Source: Azospirillum sp. SYSU D00513
Lineage (GTDB): Bacteria > Pseudomonadota > Alphaproteobacteria > Azospirillales > Azospirillaceae
Direction of reading: 5' to 3'
Length of the DNA stretch: 64,000 bases
Assembly: GCF_017356015.1 (NCBI RefSeq)
Contig: NZ_JAFIQV010000034.1
Location: 1-64,000, forward strand
Below, in pieces: positions 51,127-59,347 of the stretch; position 1 is the first letter of the stretch; each line of letters opens with the position of its first letter. Both the position numbers and the translations under genes were made by a program. The notes beneath the pieces are model-generated. The model did not search any database and was not told where the DNA came from. It saw only the letters and a list, made by a program, of their open reading frames with translations.

Positions 51127-51448
51127 TCCCTTTTCCGGCCCGCTCCCCCCACCATCCTCCGCTCCTCCTTCCCAAGGTTCGCCTGGGGAAGCGATCACGC
51201 CTTCCGGCGTTTCGCCGGGCGGTACCCGCGCTGTAAGATTCCCGCAGCCGGGGGAACAAAAGTCATCTACGTTCTGGAGAGCTTCCGGAAGGCCTTCGCC
51301 TTCTAAGGGATGCGGAGGCAATCATTCTCCGCATTTTTGAAATGGCTTGGCAGGCCCACTTCTTTCACAAAGAATGCCTCAACTTTGTCACAAGGGTCCT
51401 TTAACGAATAGGAAAGGCTGCCTGATATCGTAAGGATTACCTCTATTG
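51127..51448. other. Gene-free leader of the beta-helix RTX gene
   Basis: No gene is seen. The last ~100 bases are AT-richer and probably contain the promoter for the gene starting at 51449. Confidence 0.4.
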
Positions 51449-54400
51449 ATGGCGACTCTCGCCGGTAATCCGAACGGAACGGGTATGAACAGCCCCACGA
51501 TCCTGTATCCCGGCTTTGCCGCGCCGGTCGAACAGCTGCGTCAGCCCGCCTACTTCGTCGCTCCCGACGGGAACGACGCCTGGTCCGGCCGGCTGGCAGC
51601 ACCGAACGCCGAACGCACCGACGGTCCCTTCGCCAGCCTGGAACGCGCGCGCGACGCGATGCGCGCGAGCGCCATCGACACGGCCTATCTGCGCGGCGGC
51701 ACCTATCGTCGGACCGGCACGCTGGAGCTGACGGCCGCCGACAGCGGCGTGGCGTTCCTCGGCTATCCGGGTGAGACGCCGGTGATCAGCGGCGGCGAAA
51801 CGGTTACGGGCTTCCAACCGGAGGGGAACGGGCTCTATTCCGCCGCCCTCGCCCGGCCCACCGACCTTGATCTCTTCATCGGCGGCAAGCGGCAGCGTGT
51901 CGCGCAATCGGGCGATTGGGACCCGGCGGCGCCCGCCACCTCCGGCTGGCAGTTCACCGAGGCGGGCACCCGGAGGGACGCTCTTACCTTCCGGGCGGGG
52001 GAGGTCCGGCCGGGCGACATCGTGCCCGGCATGCGGATCCAGGCCTTCAGCCACGACCGGCTGGCCGACAACATCCTGGAGGTCAAAGACGCCGATTTCG
52101 CCACCAACACCATCAGCTTCAAGGGTGAGGCCAAATACGTGATCGGCGCCGGCGGCACCTACCGCCTGCTCAACAGCCCGGCCTTGATCCGCGACGCGGG
52201 CGAGTTCGCCTGGCGCCCGTCCGACGGGCGGCTGGTCGTGAAGTCCGAGGACCCCGCGGCACTCACCCAAGATGGGGTGACGGTGCCGCGGCTGGGCACG
52301 CTCGTGCGCATGACCGGCGCCACGGGCGTCACCCTGTTCGGTCTGACCTTCGCCGATGGCGCCTGGAACGGCAACGCCGTGGAGATGACGGGCTCCAGTG
52401 GCAACCGGATCGGCGGCAACCGCTTCGTCAATGTCGGCAATGGGCTCCGGCTCAGCGGCTCCTCGAACAACGTCATTGACGGCAACCTGATGGAGCATCT
52501 GGCCGGCAGCGGCATGGACCTGTCGGACCGCTCGAACGGCAACCGGATCGGCCACAACCTGATCCAGGGGATCGGCGAGATCCGGAAATATGTCGGCGGC
52601 ATCATGGCCAATGGGGTGCATGACAACCTCCTCTCCCAAAACGAGATCGCGGACAGCCCCGGCTACGGCATCTCCATCAAGAACTGGGACAGGAACACCA
52701 TCAACACCGGCAACGTCATCGAGTACAACCGGATCCTCCGGACCGGGCAGGAGATCGCCGATGCCGCTGCCATTGAGATGCTTGGCCGCTCCGACATCGA
52801 CACGCGGGCGGTCGTCCGGGGCAACTTCATCGACGGCGTGAAGGGCCTCGCTACGAACCCGCAGTCGCAGTGGCTGACCAACTACAAGGGGTTCGGCATC
52901 TATCTGGACGACCAGGTGAACGGCGTGGCGGTCACCGACAACTTCATCCGGGGCACGAGCTGGGCCAGCGTCTTCATCCATGGCGGCGACAATAACCGGG
53001 TGACCAACAACATCGGGATTCTGGGCTCCAACAAGGAGGAGCTGATCCGTGTCGAATGGGTGCCGAGCGCGGGATTGGCCGGAACGCCGCAAAACAACAG
53101 CATCACCGGCAACATCGCCTATGCCGCCGCTCCCGTGGATGATTATTGGGAGCTGCTCTCCGCCAACTTCCCGACCATCGCCAACAACCTGGTCTTCAAC
53201 ATGCCCCGCTACGGGGCGGGCGACCGCCAGGCCGATCCCCTGTTCGTCGATCCGTCCGCGGGGGACTTCCGCCTAGGCTCCAACTCGCCCGCCTTCGCCA
53301 TGGGCATCCGTGACCTGCCCTGGGGAATGATGGGCCGCGCCGGCTATGTCGCGGAGAGCCGGCTCGTGCCGGCACCCCCATCGCCGCCGCCTCCTCCCCC
53401 ACCCCCGCCCCCTCCACCACCACCTCCGCCTCCCCCGCCGCCATCCGGTTCGGGCGGTGGGGGCGGGGGAGGCGCGGCGCCGGCCGCTCCGCCGCCGGCG
53501 GACATGTCCGTCGCCTCTTCGCCGGCGGAGGCGCGGCTGGCGCTCGAGCGGACGCTGTCCCAGCTCGGCTCCGCCGACCCCGGCCTCGGCGCCATGGCCG
53601 GCTCCTTTGCCGCGGGCCTTCCCGCCGGGAACAGCGTCGCCATCCAGCGGGTGACCCTGACGGCGAACGCCGATTCCATGCCCTTCACGAGCGCCGGGAC
53701 CCAGACCGCCTATGTGCTCGACGCCCGCGGCCTGCCAGCGGGGCGGATGGTCCAGCTGGGCCAGGTCGGCTTCGCCGCCATCCTCGGCGACGCCATGGTC
53801 AGCGGCGGCGGCATGATCGCCGGCGACGGAGGGATCCAGCGGATCCAGGCCGCCGGCGGCGCCGACACGCTGAGCGGCGGCGGCGGCGGCGACTGGCTGG
53901 CCGGCGACGCGAGCGAGGACCGGCTGTTCGGCAACGCCGGCGACGACGCGCTGTTCGGCAACGCCGGGGCCGACAGCCTGTATGGCGGGCAGGGCGACGA
54001 CGCCCTGTTCGGCGGCCGCGACGACGACCTGCTGAACGGCGACAACGGGGACGACAGCCTGGCCGGCGACATCGGCAATGACCTGCTGGTCGGCAACGCC
54101 GGCGCCGACCGGATGTATGGCAACGCCGGGGCCGACACGTTGTTCGGTGGCCGCGACGACGACACGCTGTATGGCGGGGCCGGCGACGACCGGCTGTCCG
54201 GCGACATCGGCAACGACCGGCTGAGCGGCGACATGGGCAACGACACGCTGACCGGCGGTGCCGGGGCTGACCTCTTCGCCTTCGCGGCGGGCGGCGGCAC
54301 CGACACCATCACGGATTTCGACGCGGCGGCGGGCGACCGCATCGCCCTTGCGCCGGGGCTGGGCTACACGGTGGCCGCCAACGGGGCGGGCGAGGCGGTG

Positions 54401-54484
54401 ATCGTCTTTTCCGCGAACGACACCGTGACTCTCGCCGGGGTCGCCCGCGAGGCCGTGACGGCCGGCTGGTTCATTCTAGGCTGA
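51449..54484 (+). CDS. Right-handed beta-helix protein with polyproline hinge and RTX C-terminus
   Basis: About 1011 residues from ATG at 51449; another ATG lies 12 codons later. Residues about 30-620 resemble parallel beta-helix proteins: an opening PAYFVAPDGNDAWSG and PFASLERARDAMR as in polysaccharide-active helices, then turns such as SGNRIGGNRFVNVGNGLRLS, NNVIDGNLMEHLAGSG and NRIGHNLIQGIGE, and a late ADPLFVDPSAGDFRLGSNSP. A ~25-residue proline run and a glycine run form a hinge (about 640-680). The pre-RTX module (about 690-800) and RTX roll follow, with a tail ending GWFILG. Polysaccharide lyase or epimerase activity is possible, but no catalytic residues can be assigned. Type I export is inferred. 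Confidence 0.83.
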   Translation: MATLAGNPNGTGMNSPTILYPGFAAPVEQLRQPAYFVAPDGNDAWSGRLAAPNAERTDGPFASLERARDAMRASAIDTAYLRGGTYRRTGTLELTAADSGVAFLGYPGETPVISGGETVTGFQPEGNGLYSAALARPTDLDLFIGGKRQRVAQSGDWDPAAPATSGWQFTEAGTRRDALTFRAGEVRPGDIVPGMRIQAFSHDRLADNILEVKDADFATNTISFKGEAKYVIGAGGTYRLLNSPALIRDAGEFAWRPSDGRLVVKSEDPAALTQDGVTVPRLGTLVRMTGATGVTLFGLTFADGAWNGNAVEMTGSSGNRIGGNRFVNVGNGLRLSGSSNNVIDGNLMEHLAGSGMDLSDRSNGNRIGHNLIQGIGEIRKYVGGIMANGVHDNLLSQNEIADSPGYGISIKNWDRNTINTGNVIEYNRILRTGQEIADAAAIEMLGRSDIDTRAVVRGNFIDGVKGLATNPQSQWLTNYKGFGIYLDDQVNGVAVTDNFIRGTSWASVFIHGGDNNRVTNNIGILGSNKEELIRVEWVPSAGLAGTPQNNSITGNIAYAAAPVDDYWELLSANFPTIANNLVFNMPRYGAGDRQADPLFVDPSAGDFRLGSNSPAFAMGIRDLPWGMMGRAGYVAESRLVPAPPSPPPPPPPPPPPPPPPPPPPPSGSGGGGGGGAAPAAPPPADMSVASSPAEARLALERTLSQLGSADPGLGAMAGSFAAGLPAGNSVAIQRVTLTANADSMPFTSAGTQTAYVLDARGLPAGRMVQLGQVGFAAILGDAMVSGGGMIAGDGGIQRIQAAGGADTLSGGGGGDWLAGDASEDRLFGNAGDDALFGNAGADSLYGGQGDDALFGGRDDDLLNGDNGDDSLAGDIGNDLLVGNAGADRMYGNAGADTLFGGRDDDTLYGGAGDDRLSGDIGNDRLSGDMGNDTLTGGAGADLFAFAAGGGTDTITDFDAAAGDRIALAPGLGYTVAANGAGEAVIVFSANDTVTLAGVAREAVTAGWFILG
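53380..53475 (+). repeat. Proline-codon run followed by glycine-codon run
   Basis: A C-rich tract encodes about two dozen prolines with one serine, followed after a short SGS by a G-rich tract of glycines. The strand asymmetry flips within about 15 bases. Such tracts slip easily and stall ribosomes without elongation factor P. Confidence 0.9.
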
Positions 54485-54501
54485 GGGGCAAAGCAACGAG
54501 C

Positions 54502-54537
54502 AGGCCCGGCAGCCCGTCCGGGCCTCTTGCCCTTTTT
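54502..54537 (+). terminator. Intrinsic terminator after the beta-helix RTX gene
   Basis: AGGCCCGG (54502-54509) and CCGGGCCT (54518-54525) form a perfect 8-bp stem, and TTTTT follows at 54533-54537. A second hairpin with a T7 loop (CTCCCC/GGGGAG) lies just beyond, near 54546-54565. Confidence 0.8.
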
Positions 54538-54869
54538 CAGGCCCCCTCCCCTTTTTTTGGGGGAGCGCCCCCGGCCGGCCCGCCCGGACTGGGCAGGTCC
54601 CTTTTCCGCCGGGATCCTCGGAAGCGCCAGCCCCGCATCGTCGCGCTACGCCCCTTCGCGCGGCCCATCGGAAATGGACACTCACATCGGTCCGCCGCCC
54701 CTATCCGCAAGCTTTATTCAAACGGAAGGTCCTGCGGCGGGCATTAACCCGATTACTTTCCAAACAACACCTAATCAAGCATCAAAGATGATCGGCTGAA
54801 CCACAAGCTAATCCTGACCACAAGGCGTCGTGATTTCGTCGCACGGATTTTCATGGTCGGGAGAGTGGC
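54538..54869. other. Intergenic region with candidate promoter
   Basis: No gene is seen. An AT-rich segment at about 54705-54800 lies upstream of the RTX protease gene at 54870 and probably holds its promoter. Confidence 0.4.
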
Positions 54870-55898
54870 ATGTACGATCACTCGGAAATAATCTACAGCA
54901 CCTCCATACGCTGGGACCGCACGGCCCTGACCTACAGCATCGCGCCGGAGATCGCCGCCTGGCGCCCGGTCATCGAGCAGGCCCTGGCGCAGTGGGACCG
55001 GGCGACCGGCCTGTCCTTCACCGCCACCACCGGCGATGCCGACATCGAATACACCACCCTGGCGGCATTGAGCGCGCCGCCGGGGGCGATCGGCTGGTCC
55101 CTGCTGTGGACCGACGACGACACCGGCCGGATCGCCCAGGGCTTCGTCGGGCTGCCGGCCGATCCCGCGGGCACCGACGCGCTCTACATGGCGCTGCACG
55201 AGAGCGGCCATGCCATCGGGCTGTCGCATCCGGGCCAGAGCTATTTCTCCGACGCCACCTATGAAACCGTGACCGTCATGGCCTATCCCAAGGCGGTCTA
55301 CGGCAACGCCGCCCGGCTGCGCGACTGGGACATCGCCGCCGGGCAGCTCCTCTACGGCCCGGACCAAGCGCTCACCGGGGGCGCGGCAGGGGACAGCCTG
55401 ACCGGCGGGACCGGGCGGGACCTGCTGGACGGGGCCGGCGGCGAGGACCTTCTGATCGGCCTGGCCGATGGCGACACGCTCCGGGGCGGGGACGGAGCCG
55501 ACCTCCTCTTCGGGAACCAGGGAGAGGACCTGCTCTGCGGCAACACGGGCGCCGACACGCTGTACGGCGGCAGCGGCGAGGACAGGCTGTATGGCGGGGC
55601 CGGCGACGACTGGCTGTCCGGCGACCTGGGCGACGACTGGCTGAGCGGCGATCTGGGCAACGACACGCTGACCGGCGGGGCCGGCGCCGACCGCTTCCTG
55701 TTCCAGCCCGGCGGCGGGGCAGACTTGGTGGCGGACTTCGACGCCGCCGCCGGCGACCGGCTGGTGATCGGCGCCCGAAGCTGGACAGTGGCCGCCGGCG
55801 GCGTCGGCGCGGTGGTGGACCTCGGGCTCGGCGACAGCATCACGCTGGCCGGCATCAGGGCCGACCAGGTGACGGCGGGCTGGTTCATGGTGGGTTAG
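54870..55898 (+). CDS. Compact M10-like zinc metallopeptidase with RTX C-terminus
   Basis: A 342-residue protein with GGGAGAG four bases before the ATG. The zinc motif HESGHAIGLSHP begins at residue 110, and TVMAYPKAVYG provides the Met-turn. The catalytic domain is small (about 170 residues), opening with TALTYSIAPEIAAWRPVIEQ. RTX units run from about 175 to 275 (GGTGRDLLDGAGGEDLLIG and similar), and the tail ends GWFMVG. It is the third predicted RTX metalloprotease in the window and the shortest. Type I export and extracellular proteolysis are inferred from family. It lies next to the integrase gene, at the border of a possible insertion. Confidence 0.88.
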   Translation: MYDHSEIIYSTSIRWDRTALTYSIAPEIAAWRPVIEQALAQWDRATGLSFTATTGDADIEYTTLAALSAPPGAIGWSLLWTDDDTGRIAQGFVGLPADPAGTDALYMALHESGHAIGLSHPGQSYFSDATYETVTVMAYPKAVYGNAARLRDWDIAAGQLLYGPDQALTGGAAGDSLTGGTGRDLLDGAGGEDLLIGLADGDTLRGGDGADLLFGNQGEDLLCGNTGADTLYGGSGEDRLYGGAGDDWLSGDLGDDWLSGDLGNDTLTGGAGADRFLFQPGGGADLVADFDAAAGDRLVIGARSWTVAAGGVGAVVDLGLGDSITLAGIRADQVTAGWFMVG

Positions 55899-55978
55899 GG
55901 GCGGGTTGGAGCGCCCTGTCCCGGCGGAAGTCACATTTCCCGCCGCCCTGCGGCCTTGACCTCTAAGACTCGCCGGCC

Positions 55979-57055
55979 GTGCCGGAGGGCGAACACAAGC
56001 TCCGTCTCTTCGATGACAAGCTGCGCGGCTTCTTCATCGAGGTCTGGCCGATTGGCACCATCACCTTCTACGTCCGCTACCGCGACCCGCGCGGGAGGGG
56101 GCGCGAGATGCGCATCGGCCGCCTCGGCGAGATCACGGCCGACCAGGCCCGCAAGAAGGCGCAGGAGATCAAGGCGCAGGCTCGGCTCGGTGGCGACCCC
56201 GCCGGCGAGCGCGACAAGCTCAAGGCCATGCCGACGTTCTCGGCCTTCATGGAGAACAGCTACCTGCCCTTCGTGAAGGAGCGCATCCGCTCCCACGTCG
56301 ACCACGAGAGCTTCTACCGGGTCCGCCTCAAGGCCCGCTGGGGCAACCGGCGCATGGACGAGATCAAGCCGCACGACGTCGCCACCCTCCAGGACAGCCT
56401 GCGCAAAGACGGCCTGGCGAACGGGACGGTGAACCGCTACACGGCCTTCGTCCGGCGGGTGTTCAACCTGGCAATCGAATGGGAGGTCATCGAGGGCCGC
56501 AACCCTGCCCGCAAGGCCGAGATGCGGCGCGAGCACCACCGGGAGAAGTTCCTCACCGAGGCGGAGCTGCGCGCCCTGTTCCTCGCCCTGCTCGCCGCGA
56601 CCGGCGCCCGGCGCAGCGAGGCGATGAAGGCGAAATGGGAGCACGTCGACTTCGAGCGGCGGCTCTGGGTGGTGCCGGTCGCAAAGAGCGGCAGGCGCCG
56701 GCACATTCCGCTCTCGGACATGGCGGTTCGCATTCTGGTGCGGCAGCCCCGCCCGCCCGGCTGCCCCTGGGTGTTCCCCGGCCAGAGCCGTAAGAAGCAC
56801 ATCGGTTGCCTGCGCAACGCGTGGCTGAGCGTCAAGAAACGAGTCGGCCTGCCGGACGACCTCCGCCTTCATGATCTCCGCCACACCTTCGCCAGCACCC
56901 TCGTGTCCAAGGGCCGGACCCTCTACGAGGTCAGCCAGCTGCTCGGGCACAGCCAGATGTCCATGACCATGCGCTACGCCCACCTCGCCCCGCAGCGCCT
57001 GCTAGAGGCTGCCAACGAGGCGCTTCCGGAGTTCTCGGAGCCTCCGGAGAACTGA
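55979..57055 (+). CDS. Tyrosine recombinase/phage-type integrase, N-terminus probably frameshifted
   Basis: The open frame of 358 residues starts at GTG 55979 with PEGEHKLRLFDDKLRGFFIE. Catalytic residues are present: Arg in TGARRSEAMKAKW, HDLRHTFAST (H-x-x-R), the late His in LLGHSQMSMT and the tyrosine in MRYAHL. In this family PEGEHKLRLFDD is usually preceded by LTSKTV-like residues; just upstream, in another frame, the sequence encodes SRRPAALTSKT, so a one-base shift near 55970 has probably removed the normal start. The catalytic core is complete, so a shortened protein might still act. It would integrate or excise an island; no att site or tRNA gene was recognised nearby. Confidence 0.85.
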   Translation: MPEGEHKLRLFDDKLRGFFIEVWPIGTITFYVRYRDPRGRGREMRIGRLGEITADQARKKAQEIKAQARLGGDPAGERDKLKAMPTFSAFMENSYLPFVKERIRSHVDHESFYRVRLKARWGNRRMDEIKPHDVATLQDSLRKDGLANGTVNRYTAFVRRVFNLAIEWEVIEGRNPARKAEMRREHHREKFLTEAELRALFLALLAATGARRSEAMKAKWEHVDFERRLWVVPVAKSGRRRHIPLSDMAVRILVRQPRPPGCPWVFPGQSRKKHIGCLRNAWLSVKKRVGLPDDLRLHDLRHTFASTLVSKGRTLYEVSQLLGHSQMSMTMRYAHLAPQRLLEAANEALPEFSEPPEN

Positions 57056-57199
57056 TACCGGCGAGCGTTTGTCCTGACACACTCTCGAAGAGGGCCTTCG
57101 GGCACGCGTACTCTGGCGGTTAACAAGGGGTGTGTCACTTCATCCGCTCGGCGGTATGAAGAGATTGAGCCCTGCACGAGTTTGCGGATAAAGCAGAGG
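57056..57199. other. Short gap with a TGACACAC/GTGTGTCA inverted repeat
   Basis: TGACACAC (57075-57082) and GTGTGTCA (57130-57137) are exact reverse complements 47 bases apart, directly after the integrase gene. This could be a recombinase or excisionase site, but nothing else supports that. Confidence 0.35.
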
Positions 57200-57221
57200 C
57201 CCGACAGCTTCGGCTGCCGGG
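57200..57221 (-). terminator. Hairpin after metK
   Basis: On the minus strand CCCGGCAGC and GCTGTCGGG pair over nine bases with one G-T pair and a CGAA loop, about 49 bases beyond the metK stop at 57270. Only a short T stretch follows. Confidence 0.55.
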
Positions 57222-57269
57222 TCTTGCTCGGTTGCTTTTTTAGTTCTCCCGATGCCGCCCCGAAAAGGC

Positions 57270-58424
57270 TCAGAAGGCGGCGCGCAGCTGGTCCACCAGA
57301 TCGGTGCGCTCCCAGGAGAAACCGCCGTCGGCGTCCGGCTCGCGGCCGAAATGGCCATAGGCGGCGGTGCGGGCGTAGATCGGCCGGTTCAGCCCGAGAT
57401 GCGTGCGGATGCCGCGCGGGCTAAGATCGACCAGCTGCTGGAGGACGACCGACAGACGGTCCTCGTACACCGTGCCGGTGCCGTAGGTGTCCACATAGAC
57501 CGACAGCGGCTTGGACACGCCGATGGCGTAGGAAACCTGGATGGTGCAGCGGTCGGCCAAGCCCGCGGCCACCACGTTCTTGGCGAGGTAGCGCGCGGCG
57601 TAGGCGGCCGAACGGTCCACCTTGGTCGGGTCCTTGCCCGAGAAGGCGCCGCCGCCGTGCGGGGCCGCCCCGCCGTAGGTGTCCACGATGATCTTGCGCC
57701 CGGTCAGGCCGGCGTCCCCGTCCGGGCCGCCGATGACGAAGCGGCCGGTCGGGTTGACGTAGAAGCTGTCCTCGCCGCACATCCAGCCCTCGGGCAGGAT
57801 CTTCAGGATGTGCGGGCGCACCAGCTCGCGCACCTCCTCCTGCGACACGCCCTCGGCGTGCTGGGTGGAGACCACCACGGCGGTGGCGCGGACCGGCTTG
57901 CTGTTCTCGTACTGGAGGGTCACCTGGCTCTTGGCGTCGGGGCCGAGCCAGGGAGCCGCACCGGAGTGGCGCGCCTCGGCTAGCGACCGCAGGATGGCGT
58001 GGCTGTAGTGGATCGGGGCCGGCATCAGGGCTGGCGTCTCGCGACAGGCGTAGCCGAACATGATGCCCTGGTCGCCGGCACCCTCGTCCTTGTTGCCGGT
58101 GGCGTCCACGCCGACGGCGATGTCGGCCGACTGGGAGTGAACGAAGCACTTCACGTCCATGTTCTTCCAGTGGAAGCCGTCCTGCTCATAGCCGATATCC
58201 TTTACGGCGCGGCGCGCGACCTGAACCAGCATGTCGGGCGTGATGGTCTCGGGGCCGCGCACCTCACCGGCCAGGACAACTTGGTTGGTGGTGCACAGCG
58301 TCTCGACCGCCACGCGGGCGTACGGGTCGTGCGACAGGTAGAGGTCGACGATGGCGTCGGAGATCCGATCACTGACCTTGTCCGGATGGCCCTCGGACAC
58401 CGACTCGCTAGGCTCCAGACTCAA
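57270..58424 (-). CDS. metK: S-adenosylmethionine synthetase, 5' end displaced by IS5 insertion
   Basis: The frame covers 384 residues and contains the complete catalytic body of MetK (ATP + methionine to SAM): SESVSEGHPDKVSDRISDAI at the ATP site, VDATGNKDEGAGDQGIMFGY, and the P-loop-like GGAAPHGGGAFSGKDPTKVD. The first ~9 native codons (VKQNYVFT) lie at 59286-59260, on the far side of an IS5 element. In the present arrangement the frame can begin only at TTG 58424 inside the IS end, giving MSLEPSESVSEG; this TTG directly follows the transposase TGA (58427-58425), so re-initiation is possible. MetK is normally essential, so either this fusion works or another copy exists. Confidence 0.9.
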   Translation of the reverse strand: MSLEPSESVSEGHPDKVSDRISDAIVDLYLSHDPYARVAVETLCTTNQVVLAGEVRGPETITPDMLVQVARRAVKDIGYEQDGFHWKNMDVKCFVHSQSADIAVGVDATGNKDEGAGDQGIMFGYACRETPALMPAPIHYSHAILRSLAEARHSGAAPWLGPDAKSQVTLQYENSKPVRATAVVVSTQHAEGVSQEEVRELVRPHILKILPEGWMCGEDSFYVNPTGRFVIGGPDGDAGLTGRKIIVDTYGGAAPHGGGAFSGKDPTKVDRSAAYAARYLAKNVVAAGLADRCTIQVSYAIGVSKPLSVYVDTYGTGTVYEDRLSVVLQQLVDLSPRGIRTHLGLNRPIYARTAAYGHFGREPDADGGFSWERTDLVDQLRAAF

Positions 58425-59256
58425 TCAGAGCCAGTACGCTACGATGGTTGCAATGGTTATAGCTGACACATAGTTTCTGGCGAGTTTGTCATAGCGCGTG
58501 GCAATGCGGCGGAAATCCTTGAGCCGACAGAACACGGCCTCCACCATCCATCGAGATTTGTAGCGCGTCTTGTCGAAACGGATCTTGTGCTTGCGTGATT
58601 TGCGGCCTGGGATGACCGGCCTGGCGCCCTTGTCGCGGATCGCGCGTCGCAGCCGATCTGAGTCATACCCTTTGTCCGCCAGAACGTACCGGCAGGTCTC
58701 CACCTCGGCCAGCAGGGCATCGGCCATGGTGATGTCCGAGACGTTGCCCGCCGTCACCTTGAAGGTGATCGGGCGGCCGAGCGTGTCGCTGAGAGCGTGG
58801 ATTTTCGTCGTCCGACCGCCTCGGGAGAGCCCGATCGCCTGCCGCTTCGCCCCCCTTTTCCGCCGTGGGCGCACCGGTGCGCCTTCACGGAGCTGGCGTC
58901 CATGGCCACCGCGGTGGTGATCCACTGGCCCGCCGCCAGCGCGGCGAGGATCTTTCGCCAGTGGCCACGGCCCGACCAACGGTTGAAGCGGTTGTAGACC
59001 GTCGTCGGCGGACCGTATTCCGGAGGGCAGTCCTTCCAGCGGCAGCCGCTTTTCAGCACATGGATGATGCCGCTGATGATCCGGCGGTCGTCCACCCGGC
59101 GGGCGCCGGGCTGGTTGGACGGAAGGTGCGGCCGGATGGCTTCCCAGGCCTGATCGTCCAGCCAGAAAATCTCGCGCATGGGAACCTCCAAAGCCTCCAT
59201 AGCGCTTTGGAATCACGTTTCTCCAGACGAATCAAGTCTCTGATTGGGTTTTGACC
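58412..59256 (-). mobile_element. IS5-family element (845 bp) inside metK
   Basis: The element has imperfect inverted ends (GCTCCAGACTCAATCAGAG-type at 58412 and GGTCAAAACCCAATCAGAG-type read inward from 59256) and a CTAG on both sides (58408-58411 and 59257-59260) that can be a target duplication. It carries one transposase with a frameshift. Length and layout fit the IS427-like subgroup. If one CTAG is counted as duplicated, the rejoined metK has one extra base; treating TAG and CT as part of the ends restores ...VFT-SES exactly, so the exact border is uncertain. Confidence 0.9.
58425..59179 (-). CDS. IS5-family transposase made by -1 frameshifting
   Basis: The first frame starts MREIFWLDDQAWEAIRPHLP at 59179 and carries the first catalytic Asp in TTAVAMDASSVKAH. 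At A4G6 (58859-58850, minus strand) the protein must shift -1 to the second frame, KRGAKRQAIGLSRGGRTTKI, which holds the second Asp (VLADKGYDSD) and the Glu (MVEAVFCRLKDFRRIATRYD). Together they make a ~250-residue DDE transposase. Frameshifting at A4G-type slippery runs is normal for this IS group, so this is not decay. The stop TGA at 58427-58425 touches the displaced metK start. The enzyme appears intact. Confidence 0.9.
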
Positions 59257-59259
59257 CTA

Positions 59260-59286
59260 GGTGAAGACGTAGTTCTGCTTGACCAA
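59260..59286 (-). pseudogene. metK: Severed 5' end of metK
   Basis: TTG at 59286-59284, with GAGG five bases upstream, begins VKQNYVFT, the expected MetK N-terminus before SESVSEGHPDKV. The IS5 element separates it from the gene body at 58411. The native metK promoter should lie further right, in the gap before 59348. Confidence 0.85.
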
Positions 59287-59347
59287 AGTAACCTCAGATG
59301 CGTTCTTGTTTCATTCACAAATCGAGCTGCAATGTTTTGCAATCATT

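Noticed and set aside
50828..51259. 143-residue minus-strand frame as a gene
   Set aside because: Arg/Gly/Pro-rich and crossing the orphan terminator and hairpin cluster; it looks like chance.
58754..59179. IS5 transposase called as a broken gene
   Set aside because: The frame change occurs exactly at an A4G6 slippery run, the known programmed -1 frameshift of this IS group, and all catalytic residues are kept.
59261..59347. SAM-responsive riboswitch upstream of metK
   Set aside because: I could not recognise the conserved core of any SAM or SAM/SAH riboswitch class in the short leader that is visible.
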